A stretch of DNA of 64,000 nucleotides. Origin: Pantanalinema sp. GBBB05 (GTDB taxonomy: Bacteria; Cyanobacteriota; Cyanobacteriia; Leptolyngbyales; Leptolyngbyaceae). The stretch spans positions 1 through 64,000 of the forward strand of contig VRZD01000005.1 in assembly GCA_016743235.1 (NCBI GenBank), given 5' to 3'. Numbering within the stretch: position 1 is the first letter of the stretch; every line of letters begins with the position of its first letter. The position numbers were made by a program, and so were the translations under genes. The notes beneath the pieces are model-generated. The model did no database searches and was not told where the DNA came from. It worked only from the letters and a program-made list of their open reading frames with translations. Below are positions 54,353-63,628 of this stretch, one piece after another.

Positions 54353-54531
54353 AGGGTGACTGGCTAAGGTAAAAGCAACATCCCATTACTTCCCTATCTT
54401 GCCCAATCTGAGCTGAAATTCGTAAGGAAATCCGATCGCTCTTAGAGAGCAGCGCCAGTAGCCAGCTATCCAGCCAAGGCTAAACTAGATTAGCTCTAGC
54501 TATTAATTTCAAAAGTATTGAATAGACCGAA

Positions 54532-54605
54532 CGGGACAGACGGGGCTCGAACCCGCAACTTCCGCCGTGACAGGGCGGTGCTCTAACCAATTGAACTACT
54601 GTCCC
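54532..54605 (-). tRNA. tRNA-Asp (anticodon GUC)
   Basis: The minus-strand sequence folds as a cloverleaf of 74 nt. The 7-bp acceptor is GGGACAG with CTGTCCC, discriminator G. The anticodon arm CCGCC-CTGTCAC-GGCGG has anticodon GTC. The T arm contains GGTTCGAGCC. The 3' CCA is not encoded. Confidence 0.97.
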
Positions 54606-54819
54606 AGGTATTTGATGATTTTGGTTCGTGTCGTTTTGTTTTTGACACGAATTCTATTCTTGCAAGCATTTGCGAATTTGTCAAACATAATTGGGATTTT
54701 TTCCAAAATCGTTGGCTCCCTCCTCCAGGTTGCACTGGGACAAACCGATGCGTAAGCCACGGCTAGAAGGCTCACTTTATGATAAGTTCCAGCCAGTATC
54801 GAGGTCTGAATCAACGGGT

Positions 54820-55314
54820 ATGAATATTCGGGATGCAGTAGTGGCAGATTTACCCACGATCGTGAGTATTTACAATTCCACGATCGCCAGTCGTATGGTC
54901 ACTGCCGATGTAGAGCCAGTTGCAGTCGAAAGTCGGCTGTCCTGGTTTCACGCCCATACACCGGATTGCCGTCCATTATGGGTACTGGAAATTGACCAGG
55001 AAATTGCTGGTTGGTTAGGGTTTCAGTCGTTTTATTCCAGTCGTGCGGCTTACCATACAACGGCGGAACTGAGTATTTATATTGCGGCAAATTACCGGCG
55101 TCAAGGTGTAGGACGGCAACTCTTAGAACACGCGATCGATCGCAGCCCTAGCTTAGAGCTTAAGACTCTGATCGGGGTGATCTTTGCCCACAACCACCCG
55201 AGCCTACAGCTATTCGAGCAATTTGGATTTACCCAATGGGGTTATCTCCCACAGGTCGCTGAGTTTGCTGAAATCGGCATGTGTGATGTCGTCATTCTAG
55301 GACGTAAAGTTTAA
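54820..55314 (+). CDS. GNAT-family N-acetyltransferase (phosphinothricin acetyltransferase-like)
   Basis: A 164-aa protein. The start ATG at 54820 (MNIRDAVVADLPTIVSIYNS) is chosen because the upstream frame adds 43 residues unlike the family. The acetyl-CoA-binding motif A is AANYRRQGVGRQLLEHAIDR, and the C-terminal motif B region HPSLQLFEQFGFTQWGYLPQ is as in PAT/YncA-type enzymes. Relatives acetylate amino-acid-like amines such as phosphinothricin, methionine sulfone and others. The real substrate is unknown. It follows a tRNA-Asp gene on the opposite strand and ends convergent with pepA. Confidence 0.85.
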   Translation: MNIRDAVVADLPTIVSIYNSTIASRMVTADVEPVAVESRLSWFHAHTPDCRPLWVLEIDQEIAGWLGFQSFYSSRAAYHTTAELSIYIAANYRRQGVGRQLLEHAIDRSPSLELKTLIGVIFAHNHPSLQLFEQFGFTQWGYLPQVAEFAEIGMCDVVILGRKV

Positions 55315-55398
55315 AGCAACCGCTAGAAGAAGATGGTGCTGACAACCCTAGTTCAGTTGATTACCTGCCCATCTTCCTCAGCTCTCCGCGCAGCTTAA

Positions 55399-56871
55399 CT
55401 ACCCAGTCACCCAATTGACTAGCGTCCGCACAGCAAAGCCGGTCGCTCCAGCGCTGTTGTAGCCATTCTCCTTATCTGCCCAAACGGGTCCGGCAATATC
55501 TAAATGTGCCCAAGGGGTGTCTTTGACAAATTGCTTCAAAAATAATGCTGCCGTGATTGCGCCTCCAGGTCGAGGTCCGGTGTTTTTCATATCCGCAACG
55601 ACAGACTTCATCCCCTCAAAGTACTTCTCTTCCATTGGCATTCGCCAGAGTTTTTCCCCTGCCAAATCCCCCGCTTGATTCAGTTGTTGGGCAATCGCAT
55701 CATCAGGACTCCACAAACCCGCAATGTCGTCACCCAAAGCAATCACGCAGGCGCCCGTCAAAGTCGCTAAATCAACGATCGCATCGACTCCCAATTTGTC
55801 GGCAAACACCAGGGCATCGGCTAGCGTCAGCCGCCCCTCAGCATCGGTATTGTTGATCTCAATCGTTTTGCCGTTGGAAGCGGTCAAAATGTCACCCGGA
55901 TGCATAGCATGACCACTAATCATATTTTCGGTAGCCGCCGAGATGAAATGCACTTCAACATCGGGTTTAAGTTGCGCGATCGCTTTTGCGGCTCCTAGCG
56001 TGGCACCGGCTCCGCCCATGTCGGTTTTCATCATTTCGATCCCACTGCCTGCTCCCTTAATGTTCAAGCCGCCCGAGTCAAAGGTAAGTCCTTTGCCAAT
56101 AATGGCTAACTTACGGCGGGGAGTGCCTGCTGGTTTGTAGGTGAGATGAATAAACTTGGGAGGTAGATCGGAGGCTTGGGCTACGCCTAAAAACGCTCCC
56201 ATGCCGAGCCGCTCACACTCTTCTCGCTCCAAAATTTCTAAGTCTAAGCCATAGTCTTGAGCGATCGTTTCTGCGGTTTGTGCCAGGGTAATCGGGGTGA
56301 CGATGTTGGCAGGAGCTGCCACCAGTTCCCGAGCTAGAATCACGCCTGAGCAGATGTGTTGTGCCCGGACGATCGCAGCTTCCTGCCCACCCAAGCCCAG
56401 GAGTTGCACCTGTTCTACCTTACTGACTTTATCCTCAGCATCGGATTTGAAGCGGTTATCCTGATACAGAGCGAGTTCTACACCTTCCGCGATCGCTTGA
56501 GCACTCAGCGCTGAATTACCATTCCAGGTAGGTAAACTAATGCCCAACGTTTTACATTTTTCTTTCTTAGCGAGTCGGGCACTAGCCGCTCCTGCTCGTC
56601 GTAAACTATCGAGTTTGAAGCCGTCTGGTTTCCCTAATCCGATAATAATGACCTTACGAATGGCACTGCCCCTGCCCACTCGGGTTGCCGCACTACTGCC
56701 CTCTTTACCTTTAAATTCTACTTCGGCAATCAATTCCTTCAGGGTGCCGAACAGCTTTTCATCTAACGCCGCCAAATCCCCAGTCAGCTCAACCTGCTCC
56801 TCAAAGAACCCGATCGCTAACGCATCTCCAGACCAGTCCAAGTAGGCGGTATCTGTTACTCGCAAATCCAT
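55399..56871 (-). CDS. pepA: Leucyl aminopeptidase (M17)
   Basis: A 490-aa cytosolic two-zinc aminopeptidase that removes N-terminal residues, with Leu preferred, and turns over peptides. The catalytic M17 domain contains [39 protein letters not shown], and the signature [15 protein letters not shown], giving the metal-binding Asp, Lys and Glu residues. The N-terminal domain (about 1-170) is typical. The C-terminal substrate-loop segment [21 protein letters not shown] is present. It is monocistronic, transcribed away from the slt gene. Confidence 0.95.
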   Translation of the reverse strand: MDLRVTDTAYLDWSGDALAIGFFEEQVELTGDLAALDEKLFGTLKELIAEVEFKGKEGSSAATRVGRGSAIRKVIIIGLGKPDGFKLDSLRRAGAASARLAKKEKCKTLGISLPTWNGNSALSAQAIAEGVELALYQDNRFKSDAEDKVSKVEQVQLLGLGGQEAAIVRAQHICSGVILARELVAAPANIVTPITLAQTAETIAQDYGLDLEILEREECERLGMGAFLGVAQASDLPPKFIHLTYKPAGTPRRKLAIIGKGLTFDSGGLNIKGAGSGIEMMKTDMGGAGATLGAAKAIAQLKPDVEVHFISAATENMISGHAMHPGDILTASNGKTIEINNTDAEGRLTLADALVFADKLGVDAIVDLATLTGACVIALGDDIAGLWSPDDAIAQQLNQAGDLAGEKLWRMPMEEKYFEGMKSVVADMKNTGPRPGGAITAALFLKQFVKDTPWAHLDIAGPVWADKENGYNSAGATGFAVRTLVNWVTG

Positions 56872-57195
56872 TCAGGCTGTCCTCAAAATTCCTGTGATGT
56901 TCCTGACTTCCAGTATTGATCAAAACGATAGATGGCGTGTGGAGCAAAAGTAGAAGAATCAATTTGTTCACGTCTAACACTACCAATGGGACCTTTCACA
57001 CTGGGACATTCCTTCCAGATATTAGTTTTTCAATAGCGAATAAATACTGAGCGAGTTAACTCTAATCTGGCAATTTTTCCTGTTGAGAAAAATTAAGCCG
57101 GTCTAAAGTCCCAAAAACTGTATTCTGCTTCCCTCTCTAGAACAGCAAAAAAGTGTTAAAACGGTTTCTGAGGTTCCTCCCCTGGGTATAGGTCG
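56872..57195. other. Divergent intergenic region between pepA and slt
   Basis: A 324-bp stretch that must hold two promoters. A perfect 8-bp hairpin aattttt-c/g-aaaaatt lies at 57072-57094 with a 7-nt loop, about 100 bp before the slt ATG. Nothing else of note was identified. Confidence 0.4.
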
Positions 57196-59385
57196 ATGCA
57201 GCAACAACACAAGAAACAAATTCATCGCTTCATCAAAATTGGATTCGTGACTGTGCTAATTGGTGGCGTATCGGCGGGGGCATTGAATCATTGGCCTCGC
57301 TCCGAAGATCCAACTCAGCCAACGTTCGAGTTACCTCAACCGGATAATGTGCAGATTCGGCAAATTAATGCGCTGCAATCCTTGCCACCAACGAAACGGA
57401 CAGAGCAATTGCAAGCGATCGCCCAAAAGAAACCAAAAGCCTCTGTAGAACAGAACCGGGCTCGCTATCTGTTAGCTAGCGATTTGCTTCAGCAACAGCA
57501 GCCTCAAAAGGCTCTAGAGCAATTAAACAACCTAGAAACCGATTATCCCACCTTGGCTCCTTATGTATTGCGGCAGCGGGCACAGGCGTATACCCAGAAA
57601 GGAGAACAAACCCAAGCGCGTGAAACCTGGCAAACCTTGTTGAAACAGCATCCTCAAGCGCCTGTGGCTGCCGAAGCCCTGTATGCATTGGGACGCAACG
57701 AACCCAAATATTGGGATCAGGCGATCGCTCAATTTCCGGCACATCCTCGCACGATCGACATTGTCCAACAGCGGCTGAAGCAAAATCCTAAGCAGCCCCA
57801 ACTGCTCTTGCTATTAGCGAAACATGGGCTGTATGTAGAGAACTATGTCAGCATCTTGGATCGGTTATCTGAAAATTATGCCAGCCAACTGACGCCAGCA
57901 GACTGGGAAGCGATCGCCTTTGGCTACTGGGAAAAGCAGGTCTATGGCAAAGCTGGGATGGCTTATGCGCGGGCACCGTTTACCCCGCGTAATGCCTACC
58001 GAATTGGACGGGGGCTACAGCTTGGAGAAAAAGCCGGAGCCTTAGAGGCTTATCAGCGCCTGGTCAATGCCTTTCCAGATGCCAGCGAAACCTCGCTAGG
58101 GCTACTCAGGTTATCTCGGTTGACTAGTGCCCCTGAAGCGATCGGCTATTTAGATCAGATCATCAGTCGTTTTCCCGATCGAGCAGGGGAAGCCTTACTA
58201 GAAAAATCTAAACTCTTGGATCAATCCAACAGTCGAGAATCTGCTGCCCAAGTTCGACAAACGCTGTTATCCCGCTATGGCACTTCTGATGCTGCCGCTG
58301 AACTGCGTTGGTCATTGGCACAGCAACAAGCAACGGCTAAAGATATCCAAACTGCCTGGAAATGGGCAGCGCCGATTCTGACCAACAATCCCAACAGTGA
58401 ATATGCTCCAGAAGCTGGCTTCTGGGTGGGCAAGTGGGCAAATGAGCTAGGTAAAGCAGAAGATGCGAAGCAAGCCTTTGAATATGTCCTGACTCGTTAC
58501 CCATCATCGTATTATGCTTGGCGATCGGCCTCGATGTTGGGTTGGGAAGTGGGCGACTTCACCAGTGTGCGGCAACTGCAACCAGAGGTAATCCGTCCAG
58601 CCACTCGTCCTGAATTGCCCAGTGGTTCAGAAACCTTGCGGGAACTGTATCAACTCGGTCAAGACCGCGATGCCTGGACTTTATGGCAAACCGAGTTTCA
58701 AGAGCCGATGGAACCTACTGTGGCTCAGCAGTTCACGGATGGCGTCATCCGGTTGGGAGTCGGTGACTACCTTGATGGCATTTTCATGGTGTCGTACTTA
58801 AGTGAACGGGAAAAGCCAGAAGAGAAAACTCAATATCAGGAGTTAAAGCAACAAGTCAGCTATTGGCAAGCGCTTTATCCGTTCCCGTATCTGGAATCGA
58901 TCGAAAATTGGTCGCAGGAACGGCAGTTGAATCCATTACTGGTGACAGCGTTAATTCGGCAAGAGTCGCGATTTATGCCCGGCATTCGATCGTCCGTCGG
59001 AGCGACTGGCTTGATGCAGGTGATGCCAGATACCGCGATGTGGGTGGCAGAGAAGATCAAGTTGAAACAATATCAACTGAATGATCCAGATGACAACATT
59101 AAGCTAGGGACTTGGTATCTGGATTACACCCATGGGGAATATGCCGATAACTCGATGCTAGCGGTCGCCAGTTACAATGCTGGTCCTGGTGCAGTCGCTG
59201 GTTGGGTCACGAAGAAAGGGATCGCTGATGCCGATGAATTTGTGGAAGCAATTCCTTACAGCGAGACTAAGGGCTATGTAAAGTCAGTATTTGAGAACTA
59301 CTGGAACTATCTCCGGTTGTATAACCCAGAGATTTCTCAAAAACTGGCTCAGGTGTCTGCCCAACATCCAAAACCAGTGCAGTAG
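57196..59385 (+). CDS. Soluble lytic murein transglycosylase, SLT70-like
   Basis: A 729-aa exported muramidase that cleaves the peptidoglycan glycan backbone, leaving 1,6-anhydro ends. An N-terminal signal-anchor (FIKIGFVTVLIGGVSAGAL, about residues 12-30) precedes a long alpha-helical superhelix of TPR-like repeats (about 60-560; for example QKPLEQLNNLETDYPTLA-like segments). The C-terminal SLT domain (about 575-700) has the catalytic Glu in LIRQESRFMPGIRSSVGATG, followed by LMQVMPDTAMWVAEKI, IKLGTWYLDYT and AVASYNAGPGAVAGW. It starts with an ATG and is probably in the periplasm. Confidence 0.92.
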   Translation: MQQQHKKQIHRFIKIGFVTVLIGGVSAGALNHWPRSEDPTQPTFELPQPDNVQIRQINALQSLPPTKRTEQLQAIAQKKPKASVEQNRARYLLASDLLQQQQPQKALEQLNNLETDYPTLAPYVLRQRAQAYTQKGEQTQARETWQTLLKQHPQAPVAAEALYALGRNEPKYWDQAIAQFPAHPRTIDIVQQRLKQNPKQPQLLLLLAKHGLYVENYVSILDRLSENYASQLTPADWEAIAFGYWEKQVYGKAGMAYARAPFTPRNAYRIGRGLQLGEKAGALEAYQRLVNAFPDASETSLGLLRLSRLTSAPEAIGYLDQIISRFPDRAGEALLEKSKLLDQSNSRESAAQVRQTLLSRYGTSDAAAELRWSLAQQQATAKDIQTAWKWAAPILTNNPNSEYAPEAGFWVGKWANELGKAEDAKQAFEYVLTRYPSSYYAWRSASMLGWEVGDFTSVRQLQPEVIRPATRPELPSGSETLRELYQLGQDRDAWTLWQTEFQEPMEPTVAQQFTDGVIRLGVGDYLDGIFMVSYLSEREKPEEKTQYQELKQQVSYWQALYPFPYLESIENWSQERQLNPLLVTALIRQESRFMPGIRSSVGATGLMQVMPDTAMWVAEKIKLKQYQLNDPDDNIKLGTWYLDYTHGEYADNSMLAVASYNAGPGAVAGWVTKKGIADADEFVEAIPYSETKGYVKSVFENYWNYLRLYNPEISQKLAQVSAQHPKPVQ

Positions 59386-59441
59386 GCTAAACGTTACCCA
59401 ATCTGGCAATTTCTAGATCTGGAATAGTTGGCGCTGATGAC

Positions 59442-61307
59442 TCAAGTTTCGATGCTAAAAGATTCCGGATCAATCTCCCAGTTTGCCCACCGAATGGCAG
59501 CTCTGGCAGTCGTTAAATGGGGTGGAACCCGGAGTACATGAATGGCGCTAGTACTGGGACAGACCATTTTTAGTAAATGAATGGGTTCAATATCGGCATT
59601 GGCATCAATTTTGAGTAGTGTGTATTCCCGCCAGGAATCCAGTGCGATCGCTTGCAGTTCCTGGCAAATTCGCCCGTAGCCGATCCCTTGAATCAAGATC
59701 CGGCGTAGTTCGGCATTCGTTTCTTCCAGTAGCCAGGGGGCTTGCCATTGATTCAGATGAACACTGCCATATTTGGCTGGAAGTGTAGTGCCATGATGAG
59801 CATAGACTTTGAAGCCATCTCGGTAGGCGATCGCCGCTTCTCCTTCCCCATGTAAGCGTTGTTCTTGATCCAGGAACAACTGATTGGGGCGATCGCAGAC
59901 CACACAGACATCCTCAAACGGAATAATCCAACCACAGGTTTCAAATAACTGGTGAAGACAGTCTAATGCTTGGGTTGAGTCAGGTGATAGATGACTACCC
60001 AATTGCGTGTTGATATACTCCAGGCTGCTAATTAGTCGCATTAGCGAAGCAGAGGTAATGGCTATATCAGCACAATAGGCTACGAACTTTAACCAGGCTT
60101 TTGGATCTTGATGAGTATAGGACTGATGAATCTGTCGCCGTTGCGCAAATTTGATCTCATCGTCAGGTGCAAACTGCATTTGTCCTAATACATAATTCCA
60201 AAGCGCTGGGCTGAGTGCAGCTGGTTGAATCTGCTGGTCTAATTCGAGCTTGACCTGAGGTGATAAATGAGATCGAGCAAATAACTCATTGATACCAGCC
60301 CAAGGGCTACTGCATACGAGGACAGTTGGTTCTGAACGATCGCACAACTGATATAGCGCTTTTGCTGCTGCGATCGCGACATCGGGTTGAATAGGCTGGG
60401 TCGCCAAAGCTTGCCAACGCTCGATCAGCTTGGCTGACACACTTAACTCTGGCAATGGGTTATTGGGACAACTGAGGATCGTCAAATTCGCTAGGGATCG
60501 GAGAGGACTAAGATCGTGGATTTGATTGTAATAACAGTTGAGATTAGCGAGTTTGTGTAGGGATGCAAGCGGACTTAAGTCACTAATCTGGTTGTAACCC
60601 AAGTTCAAGACTGTAAGCTGGTTCAGCGGTTCTAAGGGACTGAGATCAGTAATTGCATTATTACTAAGATCCAAACGCACTAGCTTGGTGAGGGATTGCA
60701 GCGGAGTCAAATCTGCTAAATGACTCTCCGGCATAGATAACCAAGTCAGATTGGTCAGAGTGTGCAACGGTCTGAAATCTGTAATCTGATTTTTACCCAA
60801 GTCGAGACGGTTGAGATGGGTTAAAGATTGCAGGGGACTGATATCAGTTACGGGGGTGCAATACAGGTTGAGGTAGGTTAGATTTGCCAGCGATCGCAAT
60901 GGTCTTAAATCCCGTACCTGAGTGTAACTTAGCGTCAGATGGGTGAGCTGAGTCATCGCAGCTAGGGGAGTAATGTCCGTCAGGTGGCTACATTCCAGCT
61001 TTAACGAATTCAGATTAGCGCAAGCAGCTAACTCCTCCAGATGCTCGATCTGGTCACACCGAATCATTAGATGAGTCAAGCTTGGCAGAGTTCTTAGCGG
61101 ACTTAAATCGACGACTTGAAGGTCAGTCAGGCTCACATTGGTATGACCTGCCAGTTGACGTTCTGCTTCATGGCAATCCGTTTTACCTGCCCGCTTCAGT
61201 AAGGCCTTCACCGTATTCTGTTCAGCTAATGAAAGTTGGTCGAAATGGCGGCACCAGTCGGTAAAGGTTGTAAACCGGGGCATCTGACTCGATCGCAATT
61301 CAGACAT
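59442..61307 (-). CDS. Leucine-rich-repeat protein with a DUF6745-like C-terminal domain
   Basis: A 621-aa protein. After a helical N-terminal segment (about 1-55, TDWCRHFDQLSLAEQNTVKA), about eleven 22-residue internalin-type repeats run through about 55-290 (LTYLNLYCTPVTDISPLQSL; LVRLDLSNNAITDLSPLEPL). The C-terminal half (about 300-621) resembles the DUF6745 family. Clear elements are GEGEAAIAYRDGFKVYAHHG, LEETNAELRRILIQGIGYGR, and an end with HVLRVPPHLTTARAAIRWAN. The function is unknown; LRRs normally mediate protein contacts. No signal peptide is seen, so it is cytoplasmic. It is convergent with slt. Confidence 0.82.
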   Translation of the reverse strand: MSELRSSQMPRFTTFTDWCRHFDQLSLAEQNTVKALLKRAGKTDCHEAERQLAGHTNVSLTDLQVVDLSPLRTLPSLTHLMIRCDQIEHLEELAACANLNSLKLECSHLTDITPLAAMTQLTHLTLSYTQVRDLRPLRSLANLTYLNLYCTPVTDISPLQSLTHLNRLDLGKNQITDFRPLHTLTNLTWLSMPESHLADLTPLQSLTKLVRLDLSNNAITDLSPLEPLNQLTVLNLGYNQISDLSPLASLHKLANLNCYYNQIHDLSPLRSLANLTILSCPNNPLPELSVSAKLIERWQALATQPIQPDVAIAAAKALYQLCDRSEPTVLVCSSPWAGINELFARSHLSPQVKLELDQQIQPAALSPALWNYVLGQMQFAPDDEIKFAQRRQIHQSYTHQDPKAWLKFVAYCADIAITSASLMRLISSLEYINTQLGSHLSPDSTQALDCLHQLFETCGWIIPFEDVCVVCDRPNQLFLDQEQRLHGEGEAAIAYRDGFKVYAHHGTTLPAKYGSVHLNQWQAPWLLEETNAELRRILIQGIGYGRICQELQAIALDSWREYTLLKIDANADIEPIHLLKMVCPSTSAIHVLRVPPHLTTARAAIRWANWEIDPESFSIET

Positions 61308-61383
61308 GGTTCACCAGAAGATTACAGAACTCTGCCTATTCTCCCCTATCCCTGATTAATCGATTCATCTACCTGAGCAGGGC

Positions 61384-63204
61384 TCACTCCTGCCAGCCTT
61401 TCCGTGCCATCAGCCAATAGGTCAGCATTTCCCCCTTCCCCTTAACATCAATCACGCCCCGCTCATCCAGGTCATAGCGTTTTTTCAACCGCTCCTGAAC
61501 CGTCGCTGTCACCTGAATTCGCCCTGGCTCTCCTTGGGATTCCATCCGACTGGCAATGTTAACCGTATCGCCCCACAGATCATAAATAAATTTACGAGTT
61601 CCAATAATTCCAGCGACAACCGGACCAGTATGGATCCCAATTCGGAGACTGATGGGTTGCTGATCTGGAGTTTTAAATTGAGCAATGGCTTGTTGCATAT
61701 CCAGTGCCATATCTGCGATCGCCCAAACATGATCAGGACGAGGTTTAGGCAATCCGCCGACGACCATATAAGCATCCCCAATCGTTTTGATTTTCTCTAA
61801 CCTGTGGTGATCGGCCAGGGTATCAAAAGCCGAGAAAATTTGGTTCAACAATTCAACTAATTCCACCGGGGAGATGTGGGATGACAAACCCGTGAAGTTG
61901 GCAATATCCGCAAAGAGCACCGTCGCTTCCGCAAAGCTATCGGCGATCGTCGTCGGTCGGCGTTTTAACCGTTCGGCAATCGGTTGCGGCAAAATATTCA
62001 GTAGTAAGCGTTCAGCCACCTGTCGTTGTTGGCGGAGTTCGGCTTCGGTAGACTTACGATCGCTAATATCGCGCACACTGCCTTCGTAGTAAACCACTCT
62101 GCCATCAGGCGCTTTAATGGTACGCACATTTTCTGAGATCCAGATCGTACTGCCATCTTGACGATAGACTTCGGACTCAAAGCCAGCTACCGATTCAAAC
62201 CGCCTTAAGTAAGCCACTAACTCATCACGGCGGCGCGGCTGCACATAAAGTTGTTCACCAATATCAGTGACTTTTGCAATCAGATCCTCGGGCGACTCAT
62301 ACCCATAGAGTTCCGCCAGAGTCGGATTAACATTGAGATAATGACCCTCCGGTGTACTTTGGAAAATGCCCTCAGCTGCATTCTCAAAGATACTGCGATA
62401 TTTGGCTTCCGCCTCTTGCAATTCTGCGGTACGTTGGGCAACTCGGCGCTCTAATTCGTCAGCCTGCTCCTTAAGTTGTCGCTGGGATTCTCGTAAAGCT
62501 TCTTCCGCTTGTTTGCGATCGCTAATGTCATATAACGTAGTCAGTAAGGTATGCTCCCCTCCTAATACCAAGGGTTGGACAGAGGCACACACCCAAAATG
62601 CTGAGCCATTTGCCCGTTTTGCCTGGAGTTCATAATTCCGCACAACTCCCTCAGCTGCTAACAGGCCTTGCAGACGCTCAGCATCGGTAGGATGGACAAA
62701 AAATTCTGATAATTTGCGGTTTTTCAGTTGCGGAATCTCTACACCCAACTGTTGACCTGAAAACGTATTGGCATAGGTAATTGCCCCATCCGATCGTTGG
62801 GTCAAGATCATTAAAATGGGAGTTGATTCTGATAGCGCCCGAAATAGTTCTTCGCTCTGGCGCATGGTTTCAACCGCTTGGGTGTAAAGCTGATATTCCA
62901 TCATGTCGCCATGCTCAGTAGTCGCCTGTAACATGATTTCGAGATCAGCTTTATCTCGAGAAACCGTTTCCAAAATTTCTTGCAAGGTTGCCTGAGCTAG
63001 TTTACGTTCAGCAATTTCAGTTTGTAGTTGCTGATTAGCTCGATGCAATTCTGCTTCGACCATATCGCCATGTTCGGCAGTAGTTTGCAAAGAAATTTCC
63101 AGATCGCGATTGCGCTGCCACAACCAATCCACCTCCTGATGTAGCCGGTTAATTTCTGCCAGCAGGGAGTCTGGGTCACGGTGGAGCGACTGTGCCTCTG
63201 CCAT
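61384..63204 (-). CDS. PAS-PAS class III adenylate/guanylate cyclase
   Basis: A 606-aa signalling protein. An N-terminal coiled coil (about 15-110) repeats an EHGDM(V/M)E motif twice. PAS1 lies at about 118-240 and PAS2 at about 265-390 (IFENAAEGIFQSTPEGHYLN), with a helical linker between them. A class III cyclase catalytic domain follows (about 420-600): FADIANFTGLSSH with the metal Asp, KTIGDAYMVVGG with a substrate Lys and second metal Asp, and YDLWGDTVNIASRME with an Asp typical of ATP selection plus the Asn and Arg of the transition-state pair. Adenylate cyclase is therefore more likely than guanylate. The next gene encodes a slr1659-type regulator 8 bp downstream on the template, so they form one operon with the 63629 gene. 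Confidence 0.9.
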   Translation of the reverse strand: MAEAQSLHRDPDSLLAEINRLHQEVDWLWQRNRDLEISLQTTAEHGDMVEAELHRANQQLQTEIAERKLAQATLQEILETVSRDKADLEIMLQATTEHGDMMEYQLYTQAVETMRQSEELFRALSESTPILMILTQRSDGAITYANTFSGQQLGVEIPQLKNRKLSEFFVHPTDAERLQGLLAAEGVVRNYELQAKRANGSAFWVCASVQPLVLGGEHTLLTTLYDISDRKQAEEALRESQRQLKEQADELERRVAQRTAELQEAEAKYRSIFENAAEGIFQSTPEGHYLNVNPTLAELYGYESPEDLIAKVTDIGEQLYVQPRRRDELVAYLRRFESVAGFESEVYRQDGSTIWISENVRTIKAPDGRVVYYEGSVRDISDRKSTEAELRQQRQVAERLLLNILPQPIAERLKRRPTTIADSFAEATVLFADIANFTGLSSHISPVELVELLNQIFSAFDTLADHHRLEKIKTIGDAYMVVGGLPKPRPDHVWAIADMALDMQQAIAQFKTPDQQPISLRIGIHTGPVVAGIIGTRKFIYDLWGDTVNIASRMESQGEPGRIQVTATVQERLKKRYDLDERGVIDVKGKGEMLTYWLMARKGWQE

Positions 63205-63212
63205 GAGTGTAT

Positions 63213-63575
63213 CTACACAAATTCTAGGGTTAAGCTGGGCATCAAACGCTGTAGGTTTTTTAGAGACTTAGTCTGCCAAAGAATCTTGTCAGAGCCTTGA
63301 AAAGTCAGTTTTACATTGCCCTTTTCCCGCACTTTGACAACAAACATTGATAGCATACTAATTCCCGAACTGTTAAGAAACTCTAACTCTCGAAGATTGA
63401 TCGTGAATTCGGGGGTTTCGTCAACAGCCTGGAGCAAAATATCCATCACCGGCTGATATTCTTCCATGCCATCTAAGCGGAGAAAACCCTGCAAGAAAAC
63501 TGTGGCAGATGCCGGATCGTGGTGAATGCAATAATCGTCGGTTTTAATTTCCAAAACTAACAGCTCCCAACTCAC
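63213..63575 (-). CDS. slr1659-superfamily regulator (STAS-like antagonist)
   Basis: A 120-aa protein resembling the slr1659 family, which has the STAS/anti-anti-sigma fold. The core reads TVFLQGFLRLDGMEEYQPVM, followed by INLRELEFLNSSGISMLSMF, whose Asn-Ser-Ser positions match the phosphorylatable site region of STAS antagonists. The frame begins with GTG (MSWELLVLEIKTDDY). The family often starts near EIKTDDY, so a TTG start at 63554 is possible. It sits between the cyclase and the slr1658-type gene, suggesting a partner-switching module that controls or is controlled by cyclase signalling (inference). Confidence 0.72.
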   Translation of the reverse strand: MSWELLVLEIKTDDYCIHHDPASATVFLQGFLRLDGMEEYQPVMDILLQAVDETPEFTINLRELEFLNSSGISMLSMFVVKVREKGNVKLTFQGSDKILWQTKSLKNLQRLMPSLTLEFV

Positions 63576-63628
63576 CTACTCTATTCCTATCCGAATGAAA
63601 CAATTATGATTTGCTAACTCACGATCGC

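Noticed and set aside
55330..55380. Bidirectional terminator between the GNAT gene and pepA
   Set aside because: gaagatgg and ccatcttc are complementary, but the loop is over 30 nt and there is no U-run.
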